64,000 nt of DNA from Ornithinimicrobium cryptoxanthini (GCF_023923205.1 NZ_CP099490.1:2232001-2296000); one strand, 5' to 3'; shown: positions 52,655 through 62,324, counted from the first letter of the stretch. Translations and numbers: made by a program. The notes: generated from the sequence alone by a model not told the origin.

Positions 52655-53887
52655 TCAGCCGCCGTCGGAGACGGTGTCCTCCGCGCGGGCCACCGCCGCG
52701 CGCTGGGTCTCGTCCAGCTCCTGCGAGCGCAACCAGCCATCAGGCAGAGCGACGACGCGCGAGGAGCCGGCGCGACCACGCTGGCCCTCTGCGGCGTCGC
52801 CGGGCCACGGCATGCTGGGGTCGAGCCCGTCGATCAGGTCGTCAAGGGCGGCCAGCGAGTCCACCAGCGCGAGCTTGTTGCGGAAGGCACCGCCGACGGG
52901 GAAGCCCTTGAAGTACCAGGCGATGTGCTTGCGGATGTCGCGGCAGCCCTTGCCCTCGTCCTGGTGGAACTCCACCAGGTATTCGGCGTGCTGGCGCAGG
53001 GTCGTCGCGACCTCGCCGAGTGTGGGGGTGACCCGCAGGTCGGAGCCCGCGAAGGCGGCGGCGAGGTCGGCGAACAGCCACGGGCGACCAAGGCAACCGC
53101 GCCCGACCACGACACCGTCGCACCCGGTCTCGGCCACCATCCGCACGGCGTCCTCGGCCGACCAGATGTCGCCGTTGCCCAGCACGGGGATGCTCGTCAC
53201 CGACTGCTTCAGCTCGCGGATGCGCGACCAGTCGGCCTGCCCTGAGTAGGCCTGGCTGGCGGTGCGGGCATGGAGTGCCACCGCGGCTGCGCCCTCGCCC
53301 TCGGCGATGCGGCCGGCCGCGAGGAAGGTGATGTGGTCGGAGTCGATCCCGACCCGCATCTTGACCGTCACCGGCACGTCATACGGCGTGGCGGCGCGCA
53401 CGGCGGCTGACACGACGCCGCGGAACAGCTCGGTCTTCCACGGCAGCGCGGCCCCGCCGCCCTTGCGGGTGACCTTGGGCACGGGGCACCCGAAGTTGAG
53501 GTCGATGTGGTCGGCGCGGTCCTCAGAGACCAGCATGTCGACAGCCCGGCCGACGGTGGCCGGATCGACGCCATAGAGCTGGATCGAGCGCGGCGTCTCC
53601 TCCGGGTCGTGCTCGATGAGCTTCATCGAGACCGGGGTGCGCTCCACGAGGGCACGAGAGGTGATCATCTCGCTGACATAGAGCGAGGTGGCCCCACTGG
53701 CCGGCTGACCGGCGGCACCGGCCTGACGGCAGAGCCGCCGGAAGGCCCGGTTGGTGATGCCCGCCATCGGTGCCAGGACCACCGGCGAGTCGATGGTGTG
53801 GCGCCCGATCTGCAGGGGCGGGAGCAGTCGCTCCGGGGCCGTGACGTCGCTGGAAGCAGTCGGGCGTGGCGTGGTGATGGCAGACAT
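52655..53887 (-). CDS. dusB: tRNA-dihydrouridine synthase
   Basis: Dus reduces uridine in tRNA D-loops using FMN. The 410-residue TIM-barrel protein has VVLAPMAGITNRAFR, ERTPVSMKLIEHDPEE, IDLNFGCPVPKVTRKGGGAAL with the catalytic Cys near residue 134, VTVKMRVG, ALHARTASQAYSG, and NGDIWSAEDAV. A C-terminal extension of about 60 residues follows the usual helical domain. ATG at 53887; GACAAT lies 9 bases upstream. Confidence 0.95.
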   Translation of the reverse strand: MSAITTPRPTASSDVTAPERLLPPLQIGRHTIDSPVVLAPMAGITNRAFRRLCRQAGAAGQPASGATSLYVSEMITSRALVERTPVSMKLIEHDPEETPRSIQLYGVDPATVGRAVDMLVSEDRADHIDLNFGCPVPKVTRKGGGAALPWKTELFRGVVSAAVRAATPYDVPVTVKMRVGIDSDHITFLAAGRIAEGEGAAAVALHARTASQAYSGQADWSRIRELKQSVTSIPVLGNGDIWSAEDAVRMVAETGCDGVVVGRGCLGRPWLFADLAAAFAGSDLRVTPTLGEVATTLRQHAEYLVEFHQDEGKGCRDIRKHIAWYFKGFPVGGAFRNKLALVDSLAALDDLIDGLDPSMPWPGDAAEGQRGRAGSSRVVALPDGWLRSQELDETQRAAVARAEDTVSDGG

Positions 53888-53929
53888 AACGCCCCCATTG
53901 TCCCAGAACGAGACGGTGGGAGCGTCCGC

Positions 53930-54478
53930 TCAGGCGGTCTGGCCCTGGTGCTGCCCCTCGCCGATCTCCTCGACCAGCTTGGCGTTGAAGGCCGGCAGGT
54001 CGTCCGGCGTGCGGCTGCTGACCAGGCCCTGGTCGACGACGACCTCCTCGTCGACCCACTCCGCGCCGGCGTTGCGCAGGTCGGTCTTCAGGCTGGGATA
54101 GGACGTCATCGTGCGACCGCGGACCACATCGGCGTCGGTGAGGATCCAGCCGCCGTGACAGATGACGCCGACCGGCTTGCCCGCCTCGAAGAACGCCTTG
54201 GTGAACGCCACCGACTCCTCGCTCATCCGCAGCTTGTCGCCGTTGGCGACGCCGCCGGGCAGGACGAGCGCGTCATAGTCACCGGGCGCGGCCGCAGTGA
54301 CGACCGCGTCGACGGCCGCCTCGTGCCCCTTCTTGCCGGTCAACGACCCGGACTCGGGCGACACCAGCACCGCCTGAGCCCCCGCCTCGGTCACCGCGTC
54401 CCACGGAGAGGTGAGCTCACTGTCCTCGAACCCGTTGGTGAGCAGGAACGCGACCTTCTTGCCGTCGAGCGACGCCAT
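53930..54478 (-). CDS. DJ-1/PfpI-family protein (type 1 glutamine amidotransferase fold)
   Basis: This 182-residue protein has KKVAFLLTNGFEDSELTSPWD, DALVLPGGVAN, nucleophile Cys in VGVICHGGW (near residue 106), and a conserved Glu near residue 18. Such proteins are deglycases, proteases or chaperones; the role here is unknown. An AAGGAG precedes the ATG. It is divergent from the toxin-antitoxin pair. Confidence 0.93.
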   Translation of the reverse strand: MASLDGKKVAFLLTNGFEDSELTSPWDAVTEAGAQAVLVSPESGSLTGKKGHEAAVDAVVTAAAPGDYDALVLPGGVANGDKLRMSEESVAFTKAFFEAGKPVGVICHGGWILTDADVVRGRTMTSYPSLKTDLRNAGAEWVDEEVVVDQGLVSSRTPDDLPAFNAKLVEEIGEGQHQGQTA

Positions 54479-54569
54479 GACTTCTCCTTCGATTGCCGTG
54501 TCGGGATCACCTCCACGTTAGGTCGGATGCCCGGCCCGAGCACGCCGAGGGCGAAGGGCCTGTGCAGAG

Positions 54570-54590
54570 TGTCACCCGTTCTGTCACCCG
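54570..54590 (+). promoter_or_regulatory. Direct repeat upstream of the toxin-antitoxin operon
   Basis: TGTCACCCG occurs at 54570-54578 and 54582-54590, a 12-base period, just before the -10. This is typical of a ribbon-helix-helix antitoxin operator. Confidence 0.5.
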
Positions 54591-54598
54591 CAATGGGA

Positions 54599-54604
54599 TA
54601 CACT
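54599..54604 (+). promoter_or_regulatory. Leaderless -10 of the antitoxin gene
   Basis: TACACT ends 6 bases before the ATG at 54611. Confidence 0.45.
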
Positions 54605-54610
54605 CACCTC

Positions 54611-54850
54611 ATGTCCACTCAGGTCTCGCTCCGGCTCAGCGACGCTCTGGTCGCCCGCATCGACGAACTGGTGCGTTCGGGTGCCGCTCGCAGTCGCGCA
54701 GAGGTCGTGGAGTCAGCTCTCGAGCGTGAGCTGCGACGTCGGCTCTATGAGCAGGACGCCGAGATCTATCGCTCCGGAGAGCCCGATCCTGACCTCGACG
54801 CCCTCAACACCTGGATGCAGTCACGACGCAGCTATCCGGGTCTGGGCTGA
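54611..54850 (+). CDS. Ribbon-helix-helix antitoxin
   Basis: This 79-residue antitoxin has an RHH DNA-binding domain in the first ~45 residues (STQVSLRLSDALVARIDELV and SRAEVVESALEREL). A flexible acidic C-terminus with DPDLDALNTWMQ would wrap the toxin. Its stop overlaps the toxin start by one base (TGATG). It should repress its own operon at the direct repeat just upstream. Confidence 0.9.
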   Translation: MSTQVSLRLSDALVARIDELVRSGAARSRAEVVESALERELRRRLYEQDAEIYRSGEPDPDLDALNTWMQSRRSYPGLG

Positions 54851-55152
54851 TGCGGCCGATTCATGCTGTCCGGCTCGACAAGGTCCGACCCGCGCTCGTC
54901 CTGACACGCCCGGAAGTCCGCCTGGCTCGCACCTCCGTCACGGTGGCGGCGATCACCTCAACCCGGCGTGGCCTGTCGGTGGAGCTGCCCGTGGGGCCGG
55001 CCAACGGTCTGGGCCGGGAGTCGGTCGTCAACCTCGACACGATCTACACCATCGCCGTCGACGACCTCGGCCCCCAGCTCGGCACCCTCAGGGAGGACCA
55101 GGAGCCTGATCTGGCAGCAGCCGTCTTCCACGCCTTCGGCCTGGACTGGTGA
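54850..55152 (+). CDS. PemK/MazF-type endoribonuclease toxin
   Basis: This 100-residue toxin cleaves RNA. The fold is marked by RPALVLTRPEVRLARTSVTVAAITS, split by the strand turn, then LPVGPANGLGRESVVNLDTIYTI. The N-terminal tip is shorter than in classic MazF. The conserved Arg/Ser at strand 1 and the Thr in AAITST fit the active site. It is convergent with the downstream kinase-like gene (3 bases apart), so no room is left for a terminator. Confidence 0.9.
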   Translation: MRPIHAVRLDKVRPALVLTRPEVRLARTSVTVAAITSTRRGLSVELPVGPANGLGRESVVNLDTIYTIAVDDLGPQLGTLREDQEPDLAAAVFHAFGLDW

Positions 55153-55155
55153 GCC

Positions 55156-55716
55156 TCAGGTCCGCACGGTGAGCTCGGCGCGCTCGGCGGTGCGGTCCGC
55201 GCCGAAGAGCGCCCGCTCCTGCGCAGCCCAACGCTGCCAGTGCGGTCGATAGGTCTCACCGTCCCGCTCGATCCCCCGCTCCATCCGCTCCTGGGGATCG
55301 GCGTCCACCCAGACCCGCAGCGCGGCATACTCCCCCGCACGGCCGACGCTGCTGCCACAGCCCTCGAGGACGACCACGTCGTCCGGAGGCACGGTCCTCG
55401 TGCGCCCCCAGTCCCCTTGCTCCCAGTCCCAGACCCGGTATGCCGCGCGCTCACCGCGCGCGAGCGGCTCCAGCACGTGGTCGGTCACCAGGTCGACGGC
55501 TGCGGCCAGTCCGTCCCAGCCCGGATAGAGGTCGTCCATCTGCACCAGCGGACACCCTAGGTCTGCGGCGACGGCCCGGGCCAGACTGGTCTTGCCGGAA
55601 CCGCTGGGGCCATCGATCGCGACGATCTTGGGGCCACCGTGCGGAGCCACGACTCCCGGGACCGCCTCGACGATCTGCCGCGCTGCCTCCCCGTCGATGA
55701 GCGCCTCGTCGATCAC
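55156..55716 (-). CDS. P-loop kinase, uridine-kinase-like
   Basis: This 186-residue P-loop protein has Walker A VAIDGPSGSGKTSLA (residues 32-46), MDDLYPGWDG as a nucleoside-binding Asp segment, a Walker-B-like VVVLEGCGSS, and an Arg-rich lid ERMERGIERDGETYR. It resembles AAA-type uridine/shikimate kinases, but the substrate is unknown. The GTG at 55716 overlaps the NUDIX stop (GTGA). Confidence 0.88.
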   Translation of the reverse strand: MIDEALIDGEAARQIVEAVPGVVAPHGGPKIVAIDGPSGSGKTSLARAVAADLGCPLVQMDDLYPGWDGLAAAVDLVTDHVLEPLARGERAAYRVWDWEQGDWGRTRTVPPDDVVVLEGCGSSVGRAGEYAALRVWVDADPQERMERGIERDGETYRPHWQRWAAQERALFGADRTAERAELTVRT

Positions 55717-56177
55717 CGGACCGTCCCGCGGCTCATGTCCGGAGAGCTCCAGGCCCAGGTCGACGATGCCGGCGCAGGTAAGGGGGACAGCTCGCTCAGC
55801 GGCACCCAGCGGGCGTCGTCGGTCGAACCGTCGACCTCGGCGGTCAGCTCGCCGCCCACCACCTCGGCGCGATAGAGGAGCTGCAGCAGCAGGAAAGGGC
55901 GGTCAGCCTCTGGGTCATAGCGCTCAGAGGTGGCGACCACGTGGCTCCCGCTGCCGAGCAGCTCGCCCAGCGCCACGGCATACCCCGTCTCCTCGGCGAC
56001 CTCGCGGACCGCCGCCTGCTCGGTGGTCTCGTGCAGCTCCAGACCGCCGCCGGGCAGAGTCCAGCAGGCGTGCAGGACGCGACCATCGGGTGCCACCGTC
56101 CCGGACCACCGGGTCAGCAGGACCGAGCCGTCCCGCTCGATCCACGCATAGCAACCCACCCGGGTGTCGAAGTCCAC
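55713..56177 (-). CDS. NUDIX hydrolase
   Basis: This 154-residue protein has a complete NUDIX box at about residues 43-65 (GGGLELHETTEQAA then REVAEETGY). It cleaves a nucleoside diphosphate linked to another moiety; the substrate cannot be told. The first strand is GCYAWIERDGSVLLTR. TACGGT ends 6 bases before the GTG at 56177. It is coupled to the kinase-like gene by a 4-base overlap. Confidence 0.93.
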   Translation of the reverse strand: MDFDTRVGCYAWIERDGSVLLTRWSGTVAPDGRVLHACWTLPGGGLELHETTEQAAVREVAEETGYAVALGELLGSGSHVVATSERYDPEADRPFLLLQLLYRAEVVGGELTAEVDGSTDDARWVPLSELSPLPAPASSTWAWSSPDMSRGTVR

Positions 56178-56183
56178 CGACCA

Positions 56184-56189
56184 ACCGTA
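56184..56189 (-). promoter_or_regulatory. Leaderless -10 of the NUDIX gene
   Basis: On the minus strand TACGGT ends 6 bases before the GTG at 56177. Confidence 0.45.
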
Positions 56190-56202
56190 GGCGAGAATCG
56201 CG

Positions 56203-56248
56203 TGTGTCAGGCACCCACAGGGTCAGAGTCCTGCGGATGCCTGACACA
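56203..56248. promoter_or_regulatory. Perfect 11-bp inverted repeat between FMN reductase and NUDIX genes
   Basis: tgtgtcaggca (56203-56213) pairs with tgcctgacaca (56238-56248) around a 24-nt loop that has its own short stem. It could be the terminator of the flavin operon or an operator of the NUDIX gene. No T-tract is present. Confidence 0.5.
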
Positions 56249-56296
56249 AGCCTGCTGCGGAGTGGACGCCGCGGGAGTGGAGGTTCGGGGCGCGGC

Positions 56297-56965
56297 TCAG
56301 CGCAGCTGGTTGCCGAGCAGCTGCTCGAAGGGCGTCAGCGACTCCTCGTTGATGCGGTCCACCTTGCCCACCTCGTCGACCGCGGGGGCGGTGAAGCCGG
56401 GGACCGACCCGGACGTGGAGACCAGCAGGGCACCGAGCTCAGAGGCCGCACGGGCGACGCGCCGGTCCAGCCCGTCGTGGCCGTCGCGACCGCCGGAGTC
56501 CCCGAAGTCCTCGGTCGCCGCGAAGACCCCGGTCGGCACGACCACGGCCCGCAGATAGCTGAACAGCGGCCGCAGGGCGTGGTCCAGCACCAGCGAGTGG
56601 CGCGGGGTGCCGGCCGTGGCGGCAATCAGCACCGGCTTGCCGGCCATCGCGTCGTTGTCGAGCAGGTCGATGAATGACTTGAACAGCCCGGAGTATGACG
56701 CGGTGAAGACCGGCGTGACCGCCACCACCGCGTCGGCCGAGGAGACCGCGCTCAGGGCGCTCTGCAGGGCGGACGGCGGCATGCCCGAGACCAGGTGGTC
56801 GGCGATCTCGCGCGCCAGAGTGCGCAGCTCGACCACCTCGACGTCCAGGCTCTCACCACGTGCCGTGACTTCGCGCTGCACCGCACCGGTGACCCGGTCG
56901 GCGAGCATCCGGGTGGACGACGGGACGCTGAGCCCCGCGGAGATGACCACGAGAGTGCGGGCCAT
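56297..56965 (-). CDS. CE1759-family FMN reductase
   Basis: This 222-residue flavodoxin-fold reductase supplies reduced FMN. It has VVISAGLSVPSSTRMLAD, VVAVTPVFTASYSGLFKSFIDLLD, VLIAATAGTPRHSLV, and a C-terminal helix. The ATG overlaps the stop of the monooxygenase gene by one base (TGATG). The reductase and the luciferase-like partner are a recurrent actinobacterial pair. Confidence 0.92.
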   Translation of the reverse strand: MARTLVVISAGLSVPSSTRMLADRVTGAVQREVTARGESLDVEVVELRTLAREIADHLVSGMPPSALQSALSAVSSADAVVAVTPVFTASYSGLFKSFIDLLDNDAMAGKPVLIAATAGTPRHSLVLDHALRPLFSYLRAVVVPTGVFAATEDFGDSGGRDGHDGLDRRVARAASELGALLVSTSGSVPGFTAPAVDEVGKVDRINEESLTPFEQLLGNQLR

Positions 56966-58095
56966 CAGTTGCTCCCGGCCGAGACGCGGCTGGCGGGACC
57001 CATCTTGGCGTTGGCGTGCGCGTCCCCGGCCTCGACCAGGCTCGCGTGAGTGGGCGGGTCCGAGGGCACGTCCTTGGGGCGGCGTGCCTCGAACTCCTTG
57101 CGCAGCACCGGCACGACCTCGGAGCCGAGGATCTCCAGCTGCTCGAGGACGACCTCCAGCGGCAGGCCGGCATGGTCCATCAGGAAGAGCTGGCGCTGGT
57201 AGTCACCGACGGCGTCGGCGAAGCCGAGCGTGCGCTCGATGACCTGCTGCGGGCTGCCCACGGTCAGCGGAGTGGCCCGGGTGAACTCCTCAAGGCTCGG
57301 GCCGTGGCCATAGACGGGGGCGACGTCGAAGTAGGGGCGGAACTGCTTCACGGCGTCCTGGCTGTTCTTGGCCATGAACACCTGACCGCCCAGGCCGACG
57401 ATCGCCTGGTCCGCACGCCCGTGGCCGTAGTGCTCGTAGCGGCGGCGATAGAGGTCGACCATCCGGGCGGTGTGGTCCATCGTCCAGAAGATGTTGTTGT
57501 GGAAGAAGCCGTCGCCGTAGTAGGCCGCCTGCTCGGCGATCTCCGGCGAGCGGATGGAGCCGTGCCAGACGAAGGGCGGGACGCCGTCCAGCGGGCGCGG
57601 CGTGGCCGTGAAGCCCTGCAACGGGGTGCGGAACTTGCCCTCCCAGTCGACGACCTCCTCGCGCCACAGGCGACGCAGCAGGTGGTAGTTCTCCACCGCC
57701 AGGGCGACGCCGTTGCGGATGTCCTGACCGAACCAGGGATAGACCGGGCCGGTGTTGCCGCGGCCCATCATCAGGTCGACGCGACCACCCGACAGGTGCT
57801 GCAGCATCGCGTAGTCCTCAGCGATCTTCACCGGGTCGTTGGTGGTGATCAACGTCGTCGCGGTCGAGAGCTTCACCGTGGTGGTCTGGGCGGCGATGTA
57901 GCCCAGGAAGGTGGTCGGCGAGGAGGCGAAGAACGGCGGGTTGTGGTGCTCACCGGTGGCAAACACGTCCAGGCCGACCTCCTCGGCCTTGAGCGCGATC
58001 TGGACCAGGTCCTGGATCCGCTCCGCGTCGGTCGGGGTCTTGCCTGTCGTCGGGTCAGTCGTGATGTCACTGACACTGAAGATGCCGAACTGCAT
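56965..58095 (-). CDS. CE1758-family FMN-dependent luciferase-like monooxygenase
   Basis: This is a 376-residue bacterial-luciferase-like TIM barrel. It has MQFGIFSVSDIT, TGEHHNPPFFASSPTTFLGY, GNTGPVYPWFGQDIRNG, and PPFVWHGSIRSPEIAEQAAYYGDGFF split by a turn. It should oxygenate an unknown substrate using FMNH2 from the coupled reductase. GGAAGG lies 7 bases before the ATG at 58095. A TTGACA, part of a TTGA-N4-TCAA palindrome, lies 45-55 bases upstream. Confidence 0.93.
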   Translation of the reverse strand: MQFGIFSVSDITTDPTTGKTPTDAERIQDLVQIALKAEEVGLDVFATGEHHNPPFFASSPTTFLGYIAAQTTTVKLSTATTLITTNDPVKIAEDYAMLQHLSGGRVDLMMGRGNTGPVYPWFGQDIRNGVALAVENYHLLRRLWREEVVDWEGKFRTPLQGFTATPRPLDGVPPFVWHGSIRSPEIAEQAAYYGDGFFHNNIFWTMDHTARMVDLYRRRYEHYGHGRADQAIVGLGGQVFMAKNSQDAVKQFRPYFDVAPVYGHGPSLEEFTRATPLTVGSPQQVIERTLGFADAVGDYQRQLFLMDHAGLPLEVVLEQLEILGSEVVPVLRKEFEARRPKDVPSDPPTHASLVEAGDAHANAKMGPASRVSAGSN

Positions 58096-58138
58096 GCTGC
58101 TACCTTCCCACGGTCCGACGACCCTCGCCGGCACTTGA

Positions 58139-58150
58139 TTGAACTGTCAA
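58139..58150 (-). promoter_or_regulatory. TTGA-N4-TCAA palindrome over a TTGACA box upstream of the flavin operon
   Basis: TTGAACTGTCAA spans 58139-58150; on the minus strand its TTGACA is a consensus -35. No good -10 was found at 16-18 bases. A MarR- or HxlR-type repressor could bind here, which would fit a redox-inducible pair. Confidence 0.35.
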
Positions 58151-58230
58151 CTTCCTCAACGGTGCCGTGGTCCTCGTCATTCCCGCCCCGCCGGGCACGA
58201 CGAAGCGGTCCGGGGCACGACGAAGAGGGC

Positions 58231-58250
58231 CGGGACCACTGTGGGTCCCG
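58231..58250 (-). terminator. Hairpin downstream of the sigma-factor partner gene
   Basis: cgggacc and ggtcccg (7 bp) pair around a 6-nt loop, 26 bases past the stop at 58276 on the minus strand. No T-tract is present. Confidence 0.45.
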
Positions 58251-58275
58251 ACCCGCTCCGTCTGGCGGTTCCTGC

Positions 58276-59514
58276 TCAGGCCATGTACTGCCGGTGCACC
58301 AGCACGACGTCGCCGGCGTCGTCGCGCAGGATCGCCAGCAGCAGCGGGACGTCGGGACGCGTCTGCAGGTCCTGCGTGGCCCGCTCGGTGAACTCCCCGC
58401 ACTCGATCACGATCTCCCCCAGGCCGTCCGGGGTGGTCTCGACGGCATCCGCCGGACGGTCCATGCAGACCGTGGTCCCGACGGTGACCAGCGCACCGGT
58501 CTCGCCTGTGGCCACCAACTCGACCGGGCCATCGCGCTCGAGGAACTCCTGCAGGTCACCGGTGAGCACGCCGCCCGACTCCCCGGTCACGACCATCACC
58601 TCCAGGTGAAGGTCGCTGACCGCACCGCTGAGGTCGAAGCCGCCCAGCTGCTGCGGCACCTGGTCGCCGTGCAGGTCGCTGCTGACCGTCAGGCTCAGGT
58701 CAGGGATCGACCAGTATGCCGGGGAGTAGGTCTCCCCGCCGGCGCAGGTGACCTCCCAGCGCTCCCACTCCGCCGCGTGTCCGTCCACGTCAACCCTGCC
58801 CTGCGCGACGGGGCCGTCCGACAGCAGCGAGACGACGTTGTCCGCGGCGAGCGGATCCGCCAGGCAGGCCCCGCCGACACCGAGCCACTGACTCTCCGGT
58901 TGCGGCTCCAGCTCGCCCCAGCTGACGACGCTGATCGCGCAGCCAGGCTCCTGCGCCCCGCCCGGTTGAAGGCAGGTCTGGCCGGCCGAGCCGGTCATGG
59001 CCGGGCGCAGCGGCAGGACGTCCCAGCCGTCCTGGCTGATGATGCCGAGCCCGTCGCCGATCGGGACCAGCGGCCCAGAGACATCGGTGGGGATGACCAC
59101 GTCGCCGTCGATGGCAGGAGGGTCCTGCTCCTCCGCGGTCTCCGCGCCTGTCGGACCGGTGTCCGAGGGTTCACCGTCGGTGGTCTTCTCGACCGTGGGC
59201 TCCGACTCGGTCGATCCGGTGGGAGTCTCGGAGGCCTGCGGAGCGCTGTCCTGCGTCACCTGGCCACCGCCCCCGGTCCCGTCGGCCGGGTTGATCTGGG
59301 CGTTCTCCGTCGGGAGTCCTCCGCTGAGCGCGAAGGCCGTCGCCGCCGCTGCAGCCACGAGCATGGTGCCGCCCGCACCTCCGGCCACCAACCGCCGGGT
59401 CCTCCGGCGGCGGCCTTCATGCCAGGCTGCGGACGCGAGGTCCGACTGCGGCGTGCCTGCGTGCCCCTGGGCCATCAGCTGCTTCATCTGGTCGTCAAAG
59501 TCGTTGGTGTTCAT
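58276..59514 (-). CDS. Membrane-anchored partner of the sigma factor, Cys-rich extracytoplasmic domain
   Basis: This 412-residue protein has a cytoplasmic N-terminus with an Arg-rich stretch (GRRRRTRR) and one membrane segment at about residues 42-63. A Thr/Glu/Pro-rich linker follows to about residue 135, then an extracytoplasmic domain with six Cys residues that may form three disulfides. I do not recognise the fold. It has no zinc-binding anti-sigma motif. The ATG overlaps the sigma-factor stop (ATGA), so co-translation is certain; an anti-sigma or sensing role is inference. Confidence 0.82.
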   Translation of the reverse strand: MNTNDFDDQMKQLMAQGHAGTPQSDLASAAWHEGRRRRTRRLVAGGAGGTMLVAAAAATAFALSGGLPTENAQINPADGTGGGGQVTQDSAPQASETPTGSTESEPTVEKTTDGEPSDTGPTGAETAEEQDPPAIDGDVVIPTDVSGPLVPIGDGLGIISQDGWDVLPLRPAMTGSAGQTCLQPGGAQEPGCAISVVSWGELEPQPESQWLGVGGACLADPLAADNVVSLLSDGPVAQGRVDVDGHAAEWERWEVTCAGGETYSPAYWSIPDLSLTVSSDLHGDQVPQQLGGFDLSGAVSDLHLEVMVVTGESGGVLTGDLQEFLERDGPVELVATGETGALVTVGTTVCMDRPADAVETTPDGLGEIVIECGEFTERATQDLQTRPDVPLLLAILRDDAGDVVLVHRQYMA

Positions 59515-60050
59515 CGCGCACTCTCCCTCTGCTGGCGCTCTGCTGGTTGCAGGTGTGGGAGCAGGTCCCGCAGCTTGGTCGCTGCGGCACTGGCCTGGCT
59601 CTTCACGGTGCCGGCGCTCACCCCGAGCGTCTCGGCGATCTGGGCCTCGGAGAGGTCCTCGAAATAGCGCAGGACCATCACGGCGCGCTGCTTCGGCGGC
59701 AGCTGCTGGAGCGCCTCGCGGATCTCCTCCCCCGCCGCCCACTGGCTCAGCGGGTCATAGATCGTGGTGCCGATCCGCCCGGGCGCATCCTCGGGTGCGG
59801 CGTGCGACCGCTCCCGCCTCGTCCTGCGCCAGCGCGACACCGAGTCGCGATAGAGCGTGCGCCGCACCCAGGAGTACTCCGCCCCGCGCGAGACCGACTC
59901 CCAGCGGTCGGCCAGCTTGACCAACGCCTCCTGCAGCAGGTCCTGCGCCGCGTGGAAGTCACCCGTCATCAAGACCGCCGCGTGCAGCAACTGCTGCTCC
60001 CGCGCTGTCACGAAGGCCGTGAACTCGGCCTCGCCATCACCTGTCGCCAT
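59511..60050 (-). CDS. ECF-type RNA polymerase sigma factor (SigE-like family)
   Basis: This 179-residue sigma-70-family protein has region 2 (AQDLLQEALVKLADRWES) and the -10-recognition segment YSWVRRTLYRDSVSRWRR. Region 4 reads LPPKQRAVMVLRYFEDLSEAQIAETLGV, split at the helix turn, with SAGTVKSQASAAATKL. A very strong AAGGAGGT lies 8 bases before the ATG at 60050. It resembles the SigE70 family with a one-TM partner. A possible autoregulated -35/-10 lies at 60103-60128. Confidence 0.93.
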   Translation of the reverse strand: MATGDGEAEFTAFVTAREQQLLHAAVLMTGDFHAAQDLLQEALVKLADRWESVSRGAEYSWVRRTLYRDSVSRWRRTRRERSHAAPEDAPGRIGTTIYDPLSQWAAGEEIREALQQLPPKQRAVMVLRYFEDLSEAQIAETLGVSAGTVKSQASAAATKLRDLLPHLQPAERQQRESAR

Positions 60051-60102
60051 GCACCCCACCTCCTTCAGTCGCCAGGCCCCCGTTGGCCCGGTGTGCGAGA
60101 GA

Positions 60103-60128
60103 GACGCGCCGCAAGGGGCAAGAGGTTG
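60103..60128 (-). promoter_or_regulatory. Possible self-recognised promoter of the sigma-factor gene
   Basis: On the minus strand CAACC (60124-60128) is followed after 16 bases by GCGTC (60103-60107). These fit ECF-type -35 and -10 elements, suggesting autoregulation. Confidence 0.35.
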
Positions 60129-60138
60129 GGCGACTTTA

Positions 60139-60906
60139 CTAGGACGCCTGGGTGAGCACGAGCGGTCCGTCGGCAGTGAGCGCCACGGTGTGCTCGCTGT
60201 GCGCGGCGCGGGAGCCGTCGGCGCTGCGCAGGGTCCAGCCGTCGGCGTCGGTGAAGATCCGGTCGGTCCCCGCCAGCAGCCACGGCTCGATCGCGATCAC
60301 CAGTCCGGGCTGCAGCTTCAGCCCCCGGCCCGCCCGGCCGTCGTTGGGCACGTGCGGGTCGCCGTGCATGGTGCGCCCGACCCCGTGGCCACCGAACTGG
60401 AGGTTCACGGCATAGCCGGCCCCACGGCATACCTCACCGATGGCCGCGGACACGTCGCCCAGCTTGCCTCCGGGGCGCATGGCAGCGATGCCCGCCGCCA
60501 GCGCACGCTCAGTGGTCTCGATGAGGCGCAGGTCCTCGTCGCGGGCCTGCCCCACCACGAACGAGACGGCCGAGTCAGCCACCCAGCCGTCGACCGCGAC
60601 GGCGAAGTCCAGGCTCAGCAGGTCACCATCACTCAGGTCGTAGTCAAAGGGCAGACCGTGCAGGGCGGCGTCGTTGACCGAGGTGCAGATGACCTTGCCG
60701 AACGGCATGGCGCCGAAGCTGGGGTGATAGTCCACGTAGCAGCTCGTGGCACCCGCCGCGGCGATCAGCTCGGTGGCCCTGGCGTCGATCTCCAGCAGGT
60801 TGGTGCCGACACCGACCTCCTCGCGCAGGGCGGCCAGCGCGTCCGCGACAAAGCGGCCCGCCGGCCGCATCGCCTCGATCTCGCGCGGGGTGAAGTGCTC
60901 GATCAC
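60139..60906 (-). CDS. map: Methionine aminopeptidase type I (second copy)
   Basis: This 255-residue enzyme lacks the N-terminal extension of the copy at 6962. It has CTSVNDAALHGLPFDYDL, Asp metal ligands in LSLDFAVAVDG and ADSAVSFVVG, His in NLQFGGHGVGRTMHGD, Glu in VIAIEPW, and Glu in SEHTVAL. The GTG at 60906 is 7 bases after the glyS stop, so both belong to one operon. Redundancy with MapB is common in actinobacteria. Confidence 0.93.
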   Translation of the reverse strand: MIEHFTPREIEAMRPAGRFVADALAALREEVGVGTNLLEIDARATELIAAAGATSCYVDYHPSFGAMPFGKVICTSVNDAALHGLPFDYDLSDGDLLSLDFAVAVDGWVADSAVSFVVGQARDEDLRLIETTERALAAGIAAMRPGGKLGDVSAAIGEVCRGAGYAVNLQFGGHGVGRTMHGDPHVPNDGRAGRGLKLQPGLVIAIEPWLLAGTDRIFTDADGWTLRSADGSRAAHSEHTVALTADGPLVLTQAS

Positions 60907-60913
60907 CAGAGTC

Positions 60914-62317
<1,404 letters not shown>

Positions 62318-62324
62318 GCCGCAG

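Noticed and set aside
57016..59667. 883-codon plus-strand open frame
   Set aside because: Antisense shadow spanning several real minus genes (monooxygenase, partner protein and sigma factor).
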